Assembly (NCBI RefSeq): GCF_900106035.1
Contig: NZ_FNUC01000004.1
Span: forward strand, 2,666,001-2,730,000
Length of the DNA: 64,000 nt
From: Jiangella alba
GTDB lineage: Bacteria > Actinomycetota > Actinomycetes > Jiangellales > Jiangellaceae
Direction: 5' to 3'
Shown: positions 8,834-17,126 of the stretch, one piece after another
Numbering within the stretch: position 1 is the first letter of the stretch
How the letters are laid out: every line of letters begins with the position of its first letter
Notes under the pieces: model-generated
What the model was told of the DNA's origin: nothing
What the model saw: only the letters and a program-made list of their open reading frames with translations
The model's database searches: none
Position numbers and translations under genes: made by a program

Positions 8834-9544
8834 TCAGTAGATCGCCTTGGCCAGCAGCGCGCCGAGGGCGCCACCGATGAGCGGGCCCACCACGGGCACC
8901 CAGGAGTAACCCCAGTCGCTCGAACCCTTGCCCCGGATGGGCAGGAGCGCGTGCGCGATGCGGGGGCCGAGGTCACGGGCCGGGTTGATGGCGTATCCGG
9001 TCGGGCCACCGAGCGAGGCGCCGATGCCGACGACCAGCAGGGCGACGGGCAGCGGACCGAGGTCGACCGGCGAGTTGCCGAACGAGAGGATGACGAAGAG
9101 CAGCACGAACGTGCCGATGACCTCCGTCATCGTGTTCCACAGCGGGTTGCGGATCTGCGGGCCGGTCGAGAACACGCCGAGCTGCTTGCCCTGGTCCTCT
9201 TCGGCGTCGAAGTGCTGCTTGAACGCCAGCCAGGCGACGACGGCACCGACGAACGCGCCACACAATTGGGCGAGCCAGTACGTCGGGACGTCGGACCAGT
9301 CGGTCGTGCCTTCGATCGCCAGACCGAGGGTCACCGCCGGGTTGATGTGGGCGCCGGAATCGAACGCCACATACACGCCGGAGAAGACCGCGAGGCCCCA
9401 GCCGAAGTTGATGAGCAGCCAGCCGCCGCCGAGTCCCTTGCTCTGCGTGAGGATCGCGGTGGCGACCACACCGCAACCCAGCAGCGTCAGCATCGCTGTG
9501 CCGAGGAACTCGCTCTGGAAGATGTCGCCGAAACTCAGGTCCAT
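8834..9544 (-). CDS. glpF: Glycerol uptake facilitator (aquaglyceroporin)
   Basis: A 236-residue MIP-family channel with six membrane segments and two half-helix motifs: HINPAV (NPA at residues 68-70) and AINPARDLGPR (NPA at 187-189). The Asp after the second NPAR is typical of glycerol facilitators rather than water channels. The ATG at 9544 is chosen over an upstream in-frame ATG (9619) because GGAGG sits six bases before it and the upstream residues are Pro/Thr-rich and unlike the family. Confidence 0.93.
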   Translation of the reverse strand: MDLSFGDIFQSEFLGTAMLTLLGCGVVATAILTQSKGLGGGWLLINFGWGLAVFSGVYVAFDSGAHINPAVTLGLAIEGTTDWSDVPTYWLAQLCGAFVGAVVAWLAFKQHFDAEEDQGKQLGVFSTGPQIRNPLWNTMTEVIGTFVLLFVILSFGNSPVDLGPLPVALLVVGIGASLGGPTGYAINPARDLGPRIAHALLPIRGKGSSDWGYSWVPVVGPLIGGALGALLAKAIY

Positions 9545-9605
9545 GTGAACCTCCGCTTCCGTTGACGACAACGGCCGTGGCGTCCCCGGTTCCCCGGCTG
9601 GTCTC

Positions 9606-9662
9606 GGCAACGTTGCCAAGGGTCCCTTCGGAACTTACTGGTGCGTAGAGCAACTGTCTACG
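9606..9662. promoter_or_regulatory. Palindromes in the glpF/glpD divergent promoter region
   Basis: The 228 bases between glpF and glpD contain a perfect 12-bp palindrome GGCAACGTTGCC (9606-9617) and a 19-bp inverted repeat with arms CGTAGA and TCTACG (9644-9649, 9657-9662). GTTG-N4-CAAC at 9561-9572 is a further small one. TAGCGT near 9683 fits a -10 box for glpD. In Streptomyces an IclR-type regulator (GylR) controls glycerol genes, but no regulator gene is in this window. Confidence 0.5.
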
Positions 9663-9772
9663 TTCTCCGCGACCTGAACGGGTAGCGTGTTGCTGGGTGC
9701 CGCTCACGGACGCGAACCTTGGTGGCATTCGACCGCTTTATGCGCTCTGAGCTGCAAGGAGACGTGATCGAC

Positions 9773-11518
9773 GTGACCGGTGTGACTGAGCGGCCCGAGA
9801 CCGCCGGACCGAGCGCCCGTCTGGGGCCGCAGGCTCGGCAGGACAACTGGGACCGGCTGGGCTCCGAGCACTTCGACGTCGTGGTCATCGGCGGAGGCGT
9901 GGTCGGCACCGGAGCCGCGCTCGACGCCGTCACCCGCGGGCTGCGGGTGGCGCTGGTCGAGGCGCGCGATTTCGCCGCCGGCACGTCCAGCCGGTCGAGC
10001 AAGCTGTTCCACGGCGGACTGCGCTACCTCGAGCAGTTCGAGTTCGGCCTGGTCCGCGAGGCGCTGCACGAGCGCGAGCTCATGCTGACGCTCATCGCGC
10101 CGCACCTGGTGAAGCCGGTGCCGTTCCTCTATCCGCTCAAGCACCGCTGGTGGGAACGCCCGTACACCGCCACCGGCCTGCTCATGTACGACACCCTGGG
10201 CGGTGCCCGGTCCGTACCGGGGCAGAAGCACCTCACCCGGGCCGGCGCGCTGCGGCTGTTCCCCGGCCTGCGCCACGACGCCCTCATCGGCGGCGTCCGC
10301 TACTACGACGCCCAGTCCGACGACGCCCGTCACACCCTCACCGTCGCCCGCACCGCCGCCCACTACGGCGCCGTCGTGCGGTCGTCCACCCAGGTCATCG
10401 CGTTCCTCCGCGAGGCCGACCGCATCACCGGCGTCCGTTTGCGCGACGTCGAGACCGGCGCCGAGCAGGAGGTCACCGCCGACGTCGTCGTCAACTGCAC
10501 CGGGGTGTGGACCGACGAGATGCAGCGGCTGGCCGGCACCCGTGGCCGGTTCCGGGTCCGGTCCAGCAAGGGCGTGCACATCGTCGTCCCGCGCGACCGC
10601 ATCGCCGCCGAGAGCGGGCTGATCCTGCGCACGGAGAAGTCGGTGCTGTTCGTCATCCCGTGGCGCAACCACTGGATCATCGGCACCACCGACACCGACT
10701 GGAACTTCGACCTCGCCCACCCGGCCGCCACCAAGGCCGACATCGACTACATCCTCGAGCACGTCAACGCCGTCCTCGCCACCCCGCTCACCCACGACGA
10801 CATCGAGGGCGTGTACGCGGGGCTGCGGCCGCTGCTGGCCGGCGAGAGCGAGCAGAGCTCGAAGCTGTCGCGCGAGCACGCGGTGGCCCGGCCGGCGCCC
10901 GGCATGGTCGCCATCGCCGGCGGGAAGTACACCACCTACCGCGTCATGGCCAAGGACGCCATCGACGCCGCCCGCGCCGATCTTCGCGGCTGGATCCGCC
11001 CATCCATCACCGACAAGGTCCCCCTCGTCGGCGCCGACGGCTACCACGCCCTCGTCAACCAGGTCGATCGCCTGGCCGACGAGTACGGCGTCCACCCGCA
11101 CCGGCTGCGGCACCTGCTCGACCGCTACGGCTCGATGGTCTACGAGGTGCTGGCGCTGGCCGAGGGCCGGCCGGAGCTGTTGCAGCCCATCCCCGGCTCC
11201 GCCGACTACCTCCAGGTCGAGGTCGTCTACGCGGTCACGCACGAGGCGGCGCTGCACATCAGCGACGTGCTGACCCGGCGTACGCGCATCAGCATCGAGT
11301 ACCCGCACCGCGGCCTCGAGTCCGCCGACGCCGTCGCCCGGCTCATGGCCGAGACCCTCGGCTGGGACGACGCCACCATCGCCCGCGAGGTCGACGTCTA
11401 CCGCAAGCGCGTCGAGGCCGAACGCGCCTCCCAGACCGAGCCCGACGACCAAGCCGCCGACGACGCCCGCTCCGCCGCCCCCGAGTTCCGCCCCGGCGTC
11501 GCCGAACCAGTCGTCTGA
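9773..11518 (+). CDS. glpD: Glycerol-3-phosphate dehydrogenase/oxidase
   Basis: A 581-residue FAD enzyme oxidising glycerol-3-phosphate to dihydroxyacetone phosphate at the membrane. The Rossmann motif VVIGGGVVGTGAALDAVTRG lies near residue 35, followed by FAAGTSSRSSKLFHGGLRYLEQ; GTTDTDW and the C-terminal DAO domain complete a full-length GlpD. AAGGAG at 9756-9761 supports GTG 9773 as start; GTG 9764 and ATG 9740 are in frame too. A 12-bp-stem terminator follows the stop codon. Confidence 0.93.
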   Translation: MTGVTERPETAGPSARLGPQARQDNWDRLGSEHFDVVVIGGGVVGTGAALDAVTRGLRVALVEARDFAAGTSSRSSKLFHGGLRYLEQFEFGLVREALHERELMLTLIAPHLVKPVPFLYPLKHRWWERPYTATGLLMYDTLGGARSVPGQKHLTRAGALRLFPGLRHDALIGGVRYYDAQSDDARHTLTVARTAAHYGAVVRSSTQVIAFLREADRITGVRLRDVETGAEQEVTADVVVNCTGVWTDEMQRLAGTRGRFRVRSSKGVHIVVPRDRIAAESGLILRTEKSVLFVIPWRNHWIIGTTDTDWNFDLAHPAATKADIDYILEHVNAVLATPLTHDDIEGVYAGLRPLLAGESEQSSKLSREHAVARPAPGMVAIAGGKYTTYRVMAKDAIDAARADLRGWIRPSITDKVPLVGADGYHALVNQVDRLADEYGVHPHRLRHLLDRYGSMVYEVLALAEGRPELLQPIPGSADYLQVEVVYAVTHEAALHISDVLTRRTRISIEYPHRGLESADAVARLMAETLGWDDATIAREVDVYRKRVEAERASQTEPDDQAADDARSAAPEFRPGVAEPVV

Positions 11519-11525
11519 CGCCGCC

Positions 11526-11558
11526 GACCCGCCGCCCGCCTCGCCGGGGCGGCGGGTC
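11526..11558 (+). terminator. Hairpin terminator after glpD
   Basis: GACCCGCCGCCC (11526-11537) and its perfect complement (11547-11558) flank a 9-base loop, eight bases beyond the glpD stop. There is no T-run, as is usual in actinobacteria. Confidence 0.65.
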
Positions 11559-11664
11559 CCGCCCCGGAATCCGGCGCATGGCGCCCAGTTCACCTCGGCA
11601 AACGTCGCTCCCACGGACGTCTGCCGCTTTCCCGGGCGTCACCAACAGCCCGAGCAGCGGGAGC

Positions 11665-11827
11665 GGGTTGGCCGCGGGGAGCGGGCTGGCCGCGGCGGGC
11701 GGCCTGGCCGCGGCGAGCTGGTCGGCTGCGGCGGGCGGGGTTGGTCGCGGTGAGTGGGTTGGCCGCGGTGAGCGGCTCGGCCGCGGCGAGCTGGTCGGCT
11801 GCGGTGAGTGGGTCGGCCGCGGCGTGC
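11665..11827. repeat. 18-bp tandem repeat array, nine units
   Basis: Nine consecutive units of 18 bp (one extra base before unit 5) with consensus near GGGTTGGCCGCGGYGAGC. Units 3-4 (11701-11736) resemble units 7-8 (11774-11809), pointing to a duplicated 72-bp higher-order unit. The period is a multiple of three, so several frames stay open through it, but none has a convincing start or homology. I treat it as a non-coding minisatellite between glpD and the EamA gene. Confidence 0.7.
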
Positions 11828-12050
11828 GGTGGCCTCCGGTCACCGCAGTCTGCAGGCATCGGCGGTCGCCGTTTCGCGCGCTGCTCTGTCAGTGCCCGCC
11901 CGTAGGGTGGGCACCCTCCCTAGAGGGGCGGGTCATGCCTACCCCAACGCGACGCTCGCGCAGCAGCGTCGTGGGAACCGCGCCACTTCCACGCCCCGTC
12001 GCCAGTCCTCGGCCGGCTGCTGGGCGACGTGCCCAGGGCTCCCACATCAT

Positions 12051-12098
12051 GATCATCCAGGATTCGGGGTGCTATCACGCCCCAGAATTCGGATGATC
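12051..12098. repeat. 48-bp inverted repeat
   Basis: GATCATCC (12051-12058) pairs with GGATGATC (12091-12098), and inner GGGG/CCCC segments also pair around a loop near GTGCTATCAC. Its AT content is higher than its surroundings. It lies in the 0.9-kb gene-free repeat region and resembles REP-type intergenic hairpins; function unknown. Confidence 0.55.
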
Positions 12099-12110
12099 TT
12101 GGAGCGGCAC

Positions 12111-12288
12111 CGGCCAGCGAACCGTAACCCACAGCGGAGCCGGTCGCCGGGCCCGGAGCCAACCAGGCGGCGGCCAGCGAACACCAAGCCGAGCGGAGCC
12201 GGTTGCCGGAACGCCACCCAGCAAGGGCGAGTGGCCAGCGGACCCGAAGCACAGCAGAGCCAGAAGCCGGGGCCCATTTTCCGGCCGG
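12111..12288. repeat. Three degenerate 60-bp direct repeats
   Basis: Units begin at about 12111, 12171 and 12231. Each starts with a version of CGGCCAGCGAAC, continues through an AAGC/ACAGC segment and contains a version of CGGAGCCGGTYGCCGG. The third is the most diverged. No convincing reading frame uses them. Confidence 0.6.
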
Positions 12289-12308
12289 CCCCCTGACGCT
12301 GCTTGAAC

Positions 12309-12394
12309 GGGGGCGCGGGCGGCCGGGTCAAGCGGTCCTCCGTCGCGCGAAGCGCCAAACAAGGGGTCCGCTTGAGGCGGCCTCCCGCGCCCCC
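12309..12394. repeat. 86-bp hairpin with 27-bp arms
   Basis: The arms 12309-12335 and 12368-12394 match at 24 of 27 positions, beginning GGGGGCGCGGG and ending TCAAGCGG at the loop side. The 32-base loop contains a small GCG-rich hairpin. It stands just beyond the stop of the minus-strand EamA gene and may serve as its terminator, although it is much longer than needed. Confidence 0.6.
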
Positions 12395-12434
12395 GACACT
12401 GGAGAGCAGCAGGGGGCAGGCCAACGCGGCGGCC

Positions 12435-13436
12435 TCAGCGCACGGGTGCCCGGCGCACCGGTTCCCGGCGCACCGGCCCCCGGTGCCGCCCGAGCACCAG
12501 CCACACGGCCACGGCGCACACGGCGAAACCGAGCAGCGTCGCGACGCCGAGTGAATCGCCGAACATCAGCCAGGCCCATACGGCGGTCGTCGGGGGAGTG
12601 AGGTAGAGCAGGCTGCTCACCCGAGTCGCCCCGCCGCGACGCAGGACCAGCAGGTAGGCGCCGTAGCCACCGGCGGTCGACAGCACCAGCACCCACACGA
12701 CCGCCCACCAGAAGCCGCCCGCCGCCGGCACGGTGAGCCGCCCGAAGGCGACCGCCTCGGCGGTGAACGCCACCGCGGCGACGGCCACGTGCACGCTCAA
12801 CGACACCGTCAGCCCGCCGGTCGGCCGCCAGCGCTGCTCCAGCACCGTCCCCGCCGACAACGCCAGCATCCCGCCGACCGGCAGCAGGTAGATCCAGGCT
12901 GGCCCGCCACCACCGACGTCTGAGGCGACGACGATGCCGACGCCGGCCAGGCCCAGCCACAAGCCGAGCCGGGCGCGGCCGCTGACCGACTCGCCCAGCA
13001 GCCGGCGCGCCGCCGTGGCGACGACCAGCGGCTGCAGGGCCGCGATCAACGCCGCCGTGCCCGCCGGGACGCCGAGACCGATGCCCGTCACGACCCCGCC
13101 GAGGTACAGCGTCTGCGACAGCAGGCCGACGACGGCGTGCCGGCCGAGGTCGCGGCGGGCCAGCCGCAGCAGTGACGGCGCGACGACGGGCAGCAGCAGC
13201 GCCGCGGCGACGAGATAGCGCCACGCCAGCAGCGTGTCGGCGGGCGCGTACTCGGTGCCGAGCCGGGCGCCGACGAACCCGCTGCTCCAGAACACGACGA
13301 GCGCCACCGCCGCGCCGACGTCGACGGCGGACGCGCGGGACGTGCCCGGCGTGCCGGACGTGCCCGGCGTGCCCGACGCTCGCGGGGCACCCGAAGCGGG
13401 TGCGGCCGGACCGGAAGAGCGCTGCGTCGTGGTCAT
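12435..13436 (-). CDS. EamA/DMT-family transporter
   Basis: A 333-residue membrane protein with ten predicted hydrophobic segments in two EamA repeats (about residues 38-165 and 180-315). FWSSGFVGARLGTEYAPADTLLAWRY is the typical first-helix pattern of RhtA/YdcZ-like drug or metabolite exporters. The first 37 residues are a low-complexity tail with repeated GTPGTS-like units, from a tandem DNA repeat at 13325-13380; true translation could begin later. It diverges from a TetR gene, with a palindrome between the two. Confidence 0.85.
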   Translation of the reverse strand: MTTTQRSSGPAAPASGAPRASGTPGTSGTPGTSRASAVDVGAAVALVVFWSSGFVGARLGTEYAPADTLLAWRYLVAAALLLPVVAPSLLRLARRDLGRHAVVGLLSQTLYLGGVVTGIGLGVPAGTAALIAALQPLVVATAARRLLGESVSGRARLGLWLGLAGVGIVVASDVGGGGPAWIYLLPVGGMLALSAGTVLEQRWRPTGGLTVSLSVHVAVAAVAFTAEAVAFGRLTVPAAGGFWWAVVWVLVLSTAGGYGAYLLVLRRGGATRVSSLLYLTPPTTAVWAWLMFGDSLGVATLLGFAVCAVAVWLVLGRHRGPVRREPVRRAPVR

Positions 13437-13451
13437 GCCCTCGATGTAAAC

Positions 13452-13465
13452 ACACCGGTCGGTAT
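13452..13465. promoter_or_regulatory. Putative TetR operator between EamA and TetR genes
   Basis: ACACCGGTCGGTAT is an imperfect palindrome of form AYACCGRYCGGTRT, a common TetR-box pattern. It overlaps TATACT (13463-13468), a good -10 box for the plus-strand regulator, and lies 16 bases before the minus-strand transporter start. Confidence 0.6.
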
Positions 13466-13493
13466 ACTGTCAGTGTCCACCGAAGGAGGAAGC

Positions 13494-14084
13494 ATGGCCG
13501 CACGGCAACCGGGCACCCTCACGCCCGCGGGACAGCGGCTGCTCGACACCGCGAGCACGCTGTTCTACCGGCACGGCATCCGTGCCGTCGGCGTCGACGC
13601 CATCGCCGAGGCGGCGGGCACCACGAAGAAGACGCTGTACGACCGGTTCGGCTCGAAGGATGCGCTGGTCGCGCTGTACCTGGGGCGCCGGTTCGAGCGG
13701 TGGCGCGCGTTCGTCGCCGCGTACCTCGACGAGCACGCGCCCGACCCCGGGCCGGGCCGGGTGCTGGCGGTGTACGACGCGCTCGCGGAGTGGCAGCGCG
13801 ACGCCGAGCGGGGGTGCGCGTTCGTCAACGCGTTCGCCGAGATCGGCGGCACCGAGCATCCCGGCGTGGCGGTCATCCGGGCGGAGAAGGAGACGATCCG
13901 GGCGCTCTACGTCCGCCTGGTTGCCGAGGCCGGCGTCCCGGAGGCCGCGGCGACGGAGGTGGGGCTGCGGCTGGCGCTCCTGCACGAGGGCGCGCTGGTG
14001 ACGATGACCGCCGGCGGGCAGCCCGACGCGCTGACGCACGCCCGCGCGGCCGCCGCCGACCTGCTGGCGGCCGCCCTGTCCTGA
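13494..14084 (+). CDS. TetR/AcrR family transcriptional regulator
   Basis: A 196-residue regulator with the N-terminal helix-turn-helix IRAVGVDAIAEAAGTTKKTLYDRFGSKDAL (about residues 27-56) and a helical C-terminal effector domain. The ATG at 13494 has AAGGAGG just upstream and is preferred over the in-frame GTG at 13473. It is divergent from the EamA transporter, which it probably represses. Convergent with the DoxX gene, ten bases apart. Confidence 0.87.
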   Translation: MAARQPGTLTPAGQRLLDTASTLFYRHGIRAVGVDAIAEAAGTTKKTLYDRFGSKDALVALYLGRRFERWRAFVAAYLDEHAPDPGPGRVLAVYDALAEWQRDAERGCAFVNAFAEIGGTEHPGVAVIRAEKETIRALYVRLVAEAGVPEAAATEVGLRLALLHEGALVTMTAGGQPDALTHARAAAADLLAAALS

Positions 14085-14094
14085 CGCCCAGCCG

Positions 14095-14655
14095 TCAGGA
14101 CGAGGTGTGCTTCACCGATCGCCGCAGGCCGGCCCGGGCCTGGCCGGCGGTGGCCTTCGCGGCCAGCCGGGCCTCGCGCTTGGCCGTCTTCGTGGCCCGC
14201 TTCGCGTCCTTGGCCGCGCGCCGCGCCCGCCACGACAGCCCCGGCTTGCCCTCGGTGTCGACGCTGGCCAGCAGCAGCCCACCGGCGAGGCCGACGTTCT
14301 TCATGGCCTGGATGCGCTGGGTGTTGCGCTGGGTGGGGTCCTCGACGGTCCAGAACGGGTGCCCCGCGAAGGTGGTGGGGACGAGCGACGCCAGCAGCGC
14401 CACCGACGCCAGGCGGGGGAAGCGGCCGGTGGCCAGCGCCAGCCCCGCCCCGACCTGCACGCCGGCATTGATGCGCACGAGCGTCTTCGGGTCCGTGGGC
14501 ACCTGCGGCGCCCGCTTCTGCAGCGTGGGGCCGAAGCGGTCGGAGAACCGGGTGGCCGCCGGGAGCAGCGGCTCGGGGTCGCGCAGGTTCTTGGCGCCCT
14601 GCGCGATGAAGATCGTCGCGAGCATCGGGCGGGCGATCATTCGGACGAGGCTCAT
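14095..14655 (-). CDS. DoxX family membrane protein with basic tail
   Basis: A 186-residue protein. The first 125 residues form a DoxX-like four-helix membrane domain (ARPMLATIFIAQGAKNL at the start, GRFPRLASVALLASLVPTTFAGHPFW in the middle). The last 50 residues are strongly basic (RRAAKDAKRATKTAKREARLAAKA), likely a cytoplasmic helix. In mycobacteria DoxX joins superoxide dismutase and a thiol-processing protein at the membrane. Its position near sigR hints at redox duty, but that is inference. Confidence 0.75.
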   Translation of the reverse strand: MSLVRMIARPMLATIFIAQGAKNLRDPEPLLPAATRFSDRFGPTLQKRAPQVPTDPKTLVRINAGVQVGAGLALATGRFPRLASVALLASLVPTTFAGHPFWTVEDPTQRNTQRIQAMKNVGLAGGLLLASVDTEGKPGLSWRARRAAKDAKRATKTAKREARLAAKATAGQARAGLRRSVKHTSS

Positions 14656-14704
14656 ACCCCTTGCCTACCACGAAACCCGCGCGTGCCGGTGCGAGGATGG
14701 GCGT

Positions 14705-15421
14705 ATGTGCGGACGGTACGCGGTCAGCCAGAGCGCCGACGATCTCGCCGACGAGTTCGGCGTCGAGCGGGCGGAGGTGCGCGAGCGCCTCGACCCCGAC
14801 TGGAACGTCGCACCCAGCAAGAAGGTCTACGCGGTGCTGACCCGGGGGAAGAAGGACGAGCCCGACGTGCCGCCGACGCGCCGGCTGCGCACGCTGCGCT
14901 GGGGCCTGGTGCCGTCGTGGGCCAAGGACGTCGCCATCGGGAACCGGCTGATCAACGCCCGGGTCGAGACCGCGGCCGAGAAGCCGGCCTTCCGCAAGGC
15001 CTTCCAGCTGCGCCGGTGCATCCTCCCGGCCGACGGCTTCTACGAGTGGCGCGGTGAGAAGGGCCAGAAGCAGCCGTTCTTCATCCACCCGAAGGACGGC
15101 TCGCTGGCGATGGCCGGGCTGTACGAGATCTGGCGCGACAAGAGCAAGCCCGACGACGCCGACGACGCGTTCGTGTGGTCCGTGGTCATCCTCACCACCG
15201 ACGCCACCGACGACGTCGGCCAGATCCACGACCGCATGCCGATGCTGGTCGGCCCGGACAGCTGGGAACGCTGGCTCGACCCCACCATCCAGGACGCCGA
15301 CGACGTCACGCGGCTGCTCACGCCGGCGGTGCCCGGTGTGCTCGACGCGTACCCGGTGTCGACCGACGTCAACAAGGTCGGCAACAACGGTCCGCACCTC
15401 GTCGACGCGGTGGAGCTGTGA
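14705..15421 (+). CDS. SRAP-domain abasic-site shielding protein (HMCES/YedK family)
   Basis: A 238-residue SOS-response-associated peptidase. The protein begins MCGRY; Cys2, exposed after Met removal, forms the thiazolidine crosslink to abasic sites in single-stranded DNA. Other active-site residues are visible: Asn in [16 protein letters not shown], Glu in [12 protein letters not shown] and His in [10 protein letters not shown]. Members protect stalled forks and trim themselves. Its stop overlaps the next start (TGATG), so it is co-translated with the hydrolase. A homologue (Rv3226c) lies next to aroA in M. tuberculosis. Confidence 0.92.
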   Translation: MCGRYAVSQSADDLADEFGVERAEVRERLDPDWNVAPSKKVYAVLTRGKKDEPDVPPTRRLRTLRWGLVPSWAKDVAIGNRLINARVETAAEKPAFRKAFQLRRCILPADGFYEWRGEKGQKQPFFIHPKDGSLAMAGLYEIWRDKSKPDDADDAFVWSVVILTTDATDDVGQIHDRMPMLVGPDSWERWLDPTIQDADDVTRLLTPAVPGVLDAYPVSTDVNKVGNNGPHLVDAVEL

Positions 15422-16056
15422 TGACGTCGGTCCGGTCCACGGTGAGCACGCCCATCGGCGACGCGGCCTTCTGGACCGACGAAGCCGACGAGCCGCGGCT
15501 GCGGCTGGTGCTGGGGCACGGCGCCGGCGGCGGCCCGAAGGCGGCCGACCTCGAGGCGCTGTCGCGCGAGCTGCCGGCGCAGGGCGTCACCGTCGTCCGG
15601 TTCGAGCAGCCGTGGCGGCTGGCCGGCAAGAAGGTCGCGCCGCGCCCGCCGGTGCTCGACGAGGCGTGGCTGGCGGCGCTCGCGACGCTGCCGCGCGACG
15701 TGCCGCTGGTGCTGGGCGGACGCAGCTCGGGCGCGCGGGTCGCCTGCCGCACGGCCGCCGAGCTGGACGCCGTGGCCGTCGTCTGCCTGGCGTTCCCGTT
15801 GCACCTGCCCGGCAAGCCGCAGGCGTCGCGGCTGCCCGAGCTGACCGGCGCCGCCGAGAAGCTGCCGGTGCTGGTCGTGCAGGGCGAACGCGACACCTTC
15901 GGCGGCCCGGACGAGTTCCCGTCCGGTCCGCACCAGCTGGTCACCATCGCCGGCGCCGACCACGGGATGAAGGTGCTCAAGGGCCAGTCGCAGCGCGCGG
16001 CCATCGATGCCGTCGTGGCCGCCGTCAGTGCGTTCCTGGCCCCGCTCGGGGAATGA
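15421..16056 (+). CDS. Alpha/beta hydrolase, dienelactone hydrolase-like (KANL3/Tex30-type)
   Basis: A 211-residue alpha/beta hydrolase. The oxyanion region [12 protein letters not shown] (about residue 32), nucleophile elbow [10 protein letters not shown] (Ser near 102), acid in VQGERDTFG (Asp near 159) and His in [11 protein letters not shown] (near 180) give a full triad. The PF20408-like KANL3/Tex30 family is mostly uncharacterised. It overlaps the SRAP stop, and its last codons contain the -35 element of the sigR promoter. Confidence 0.8.
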   Translation: MTSVRSTVSTPIGDAAFWTDEADEPRLRLVLGHGAGGGPKAADLEALSRELPAQGVTVVRFEQPWRLAGKKVAPRPPVLDEAWLAALATLPRDVPLVLGGRSSGARVACRTAAELDAVAVVCLAFPLHLPGKPQASRLPELTGAAEKLPVLVVQGERDTFGGPDEFPSGPHQLVTIAGADHGMKVLKGQSQRAAIDAVVAAVSAFLAPLGE

Positions 16057-16075
16057 ACAGGGCGCCGTCGCCGTT
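16049..16075 (+). promoter_or_regulatory. SigR-dependent promoter of sigR-rsrA
   Basis: GGGAAT (16049-16054), exactly 18 bases, then GTT (16073-16075) is a perfect match to the GGGAAT-N18-GTT promoters recognised by SigR in Streptomyces. It overlaps the stop codon of the upstream hydrolase gene and would start transcription near 16082, giving autoinduction of sigR-rsrA under thiol-oxidative stress. Confidence 0.85.
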
Positions 16076-16164
16076 GACGCCAGCGGAACACCGAGCTTGG
16101 AGGTTTCAGCTGACTGTGAGTGCGACGTGCTTGGAGCGGCCGGTCGTCGATAGCGCCGCCCCGG

Positions 16165-16170
16165 TAGACT
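16165..16170 (+). promoter_or_regulatory. Possible second sigR promoter (-10 box), leaderless start
   Basis: TAGACT fits the TANNNT -10 consensus and lies eight bases before ATG 16179 (five before GTG 16176). No Shine-Dalgarno sequence precedes that ATG, so a constitutive leaderless transcript producing short SigR is plausible. No strong -35 is visible. Confidence 0.5.
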
Positions 16171-16178
16171 TGACGGTG

Positions 16179-16778
16179 ATGACTGATCAGGAGAGCGACG
16201 AGCAGCGCACGCAGCGTTTCGAGCGCGATGCGTTGCCGTACCTCGACCAGTTGTACTCCGCGGCGCTGCGCATGACCCGCAACGCCAGCGACGCCGAGGA
16301 CCTGGTCCAGGAGACGTTCGCGAAGGCCTACGCCTCGTTCCACCAGTTCAAGGAGGGAACGAACCTCAAGGCGTGGCTCTACCGCATCCTGACCAACACC
16401 TTCATCAACACCTACCGCAAGAAGCAGCGCGAGCCGCAGCAGAGTGCCACCGAGGAGATCGAGGACTGGCAGATGGCCAGGGCCGAGGCGCACACCTCGA
16501 CCGGCCTGCGCTCGGCCGAGGCCGAGGCGCTGGCGCACCTGCCCGACTCCGACGTGAAGAACGCCCTGCAGGAGATCCCCGAGGAGTTCCGCATCGCGGT
16601 CTACCTCGCCGATGTCGAGGGCTTCCCGTACAAGGAGATCGCCGACATCATGGGCACACCCATCGGCACGGTGATGTCCCGGCTGCACCGCGGACGGCGT
16701 CAGCTGCGCGGGCTGCTCGAGGACTACGCCCGTGAGCGTGGGCTGGTGCCGAAGGTCACTCAGGAGGTCGGAGGATGA
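16179..16778 (+). CDS. sigR: Redox-responsive ECF sigma factor SigR
   Basis: A 199-residue group-IV sigma factor of the SigR/SigH family that directs the disulfide-stress regulon. Region 2 reads [35 protein letters not shown]; region 4 is [25 protein letters not shown] followed by [13 protein letters not shown]. The rsrA ATG overlaps its stop (ATGA). The start is uncertain in an interesting way: the frame is open upstream to ATG 16053, and GGAGG at 16098-16102 could serve CTG 16110 or GTG 16116, adding 21-23 residues. The ATG at 16179 matches the usual short form. Confidence 0.93.
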   Translation: MTDQESDEQRTQRFERDALPYLDQLYSAALRMTRNASDAEDLVQETFAKAYASFHQFKEGTNLKAWLYRILTNTFINTYRKKQREPQQSATEEIEDWQMARAEAHTSTGLRSAEAEALAHLPDSDVKNALQEIPEEFRIAVYLADVEGFPYKEIADIMGTPIGTVMSRLHRGRRQLRGLLEDYARERGLVPKVTQEVGG

Positions 16779-17050
16779 GCTGCAACGACGACGAAGTCGA
16801 CTGCGCTGAGGTACTCGATCGGGTCTACGTCTTCTTCGACCACGAGCTCGACGACCGCGCCCTCACCTACGACGAGATCAAGGCGCACCTCGACGACTGC
16901 CAGCCGTGCCTGTCGACCTACGACATCGAGCGGGTCATCCGCGAGGCGGTGGCGCGGGCCTGCGGGTGCGATCACGCCCCCGACGACCTGCGGCTGAAGA
17001 TCCGCGCTCGCATCGAAGAGGTCCGGGTGCAGATGACCCGGACGCCCTGA
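16775..17050 (+). CDS. rsrA: Zinc-binding redox anti-sigma factor RsrA
   Basis: A 91-residue ZAS-family anti-sigma that holds SigR until thiols oxidise. Conserved parts: Cys3 and Cys10, then HLDDCQPC (H-X3-C-X2-C zinc motif, about residues 38-45) and a CGC pair near residue 63. Oxidation of zinc-ligand cysteines releases zinc and SigR. The start overlaps the sigR stop, ensuring balanced synthesis. A strong palindromic terminator follows. Confidence 0.93.
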   Translation: MSCNDDEVDCAEVLDRVYVFFDHELDDRALTYDEIKAHLDDCQPCLSTYDIERVIREAVARACGCDHAPDDLRLKIRARIEEVRVQMTRTP

Positions 17051-17066
17051 CCACAGGCTTCGCACA

Positions 17067-17109
17067 GACGAGAGCCCCGTACCTGCCTGGCAGGTACGGG
17101 GCTCTCGTC
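17067..17109. terminator. 43-bp perfect palindrome, bidirectional terminator
   Basis: Two perfectly complementary 21-base arms (GACGAGAGCCCCGTACC... at 17067-17087, mirrored at 17089-17109) surround a single T. It lies between the convergent rsrA and bL37 genes and can end transcription from both sides. There is no T-run. Confidence 0.8.
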
Positions 17110-17126
17110 GCCTACGGGCGCCTCAA

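Noticed and set aside
11343-11859. Pro/Ser/Thr- or Ala-rich proteins from the 18-bp repeat
   Set aside because: Several frames stay open simply because the period is a multiple of three; none has a good start or homology.
11665-12288. CRISPR array
   Set aside because: The repeats are contiguous or degenerate with no unique spacers, and there are no cas genes.
12053-12424. Small minus-strand frames in the repeat region
   Set aside because: They run through 60-bp repeats, lack ribosome binding sites and have no recognisable fold.
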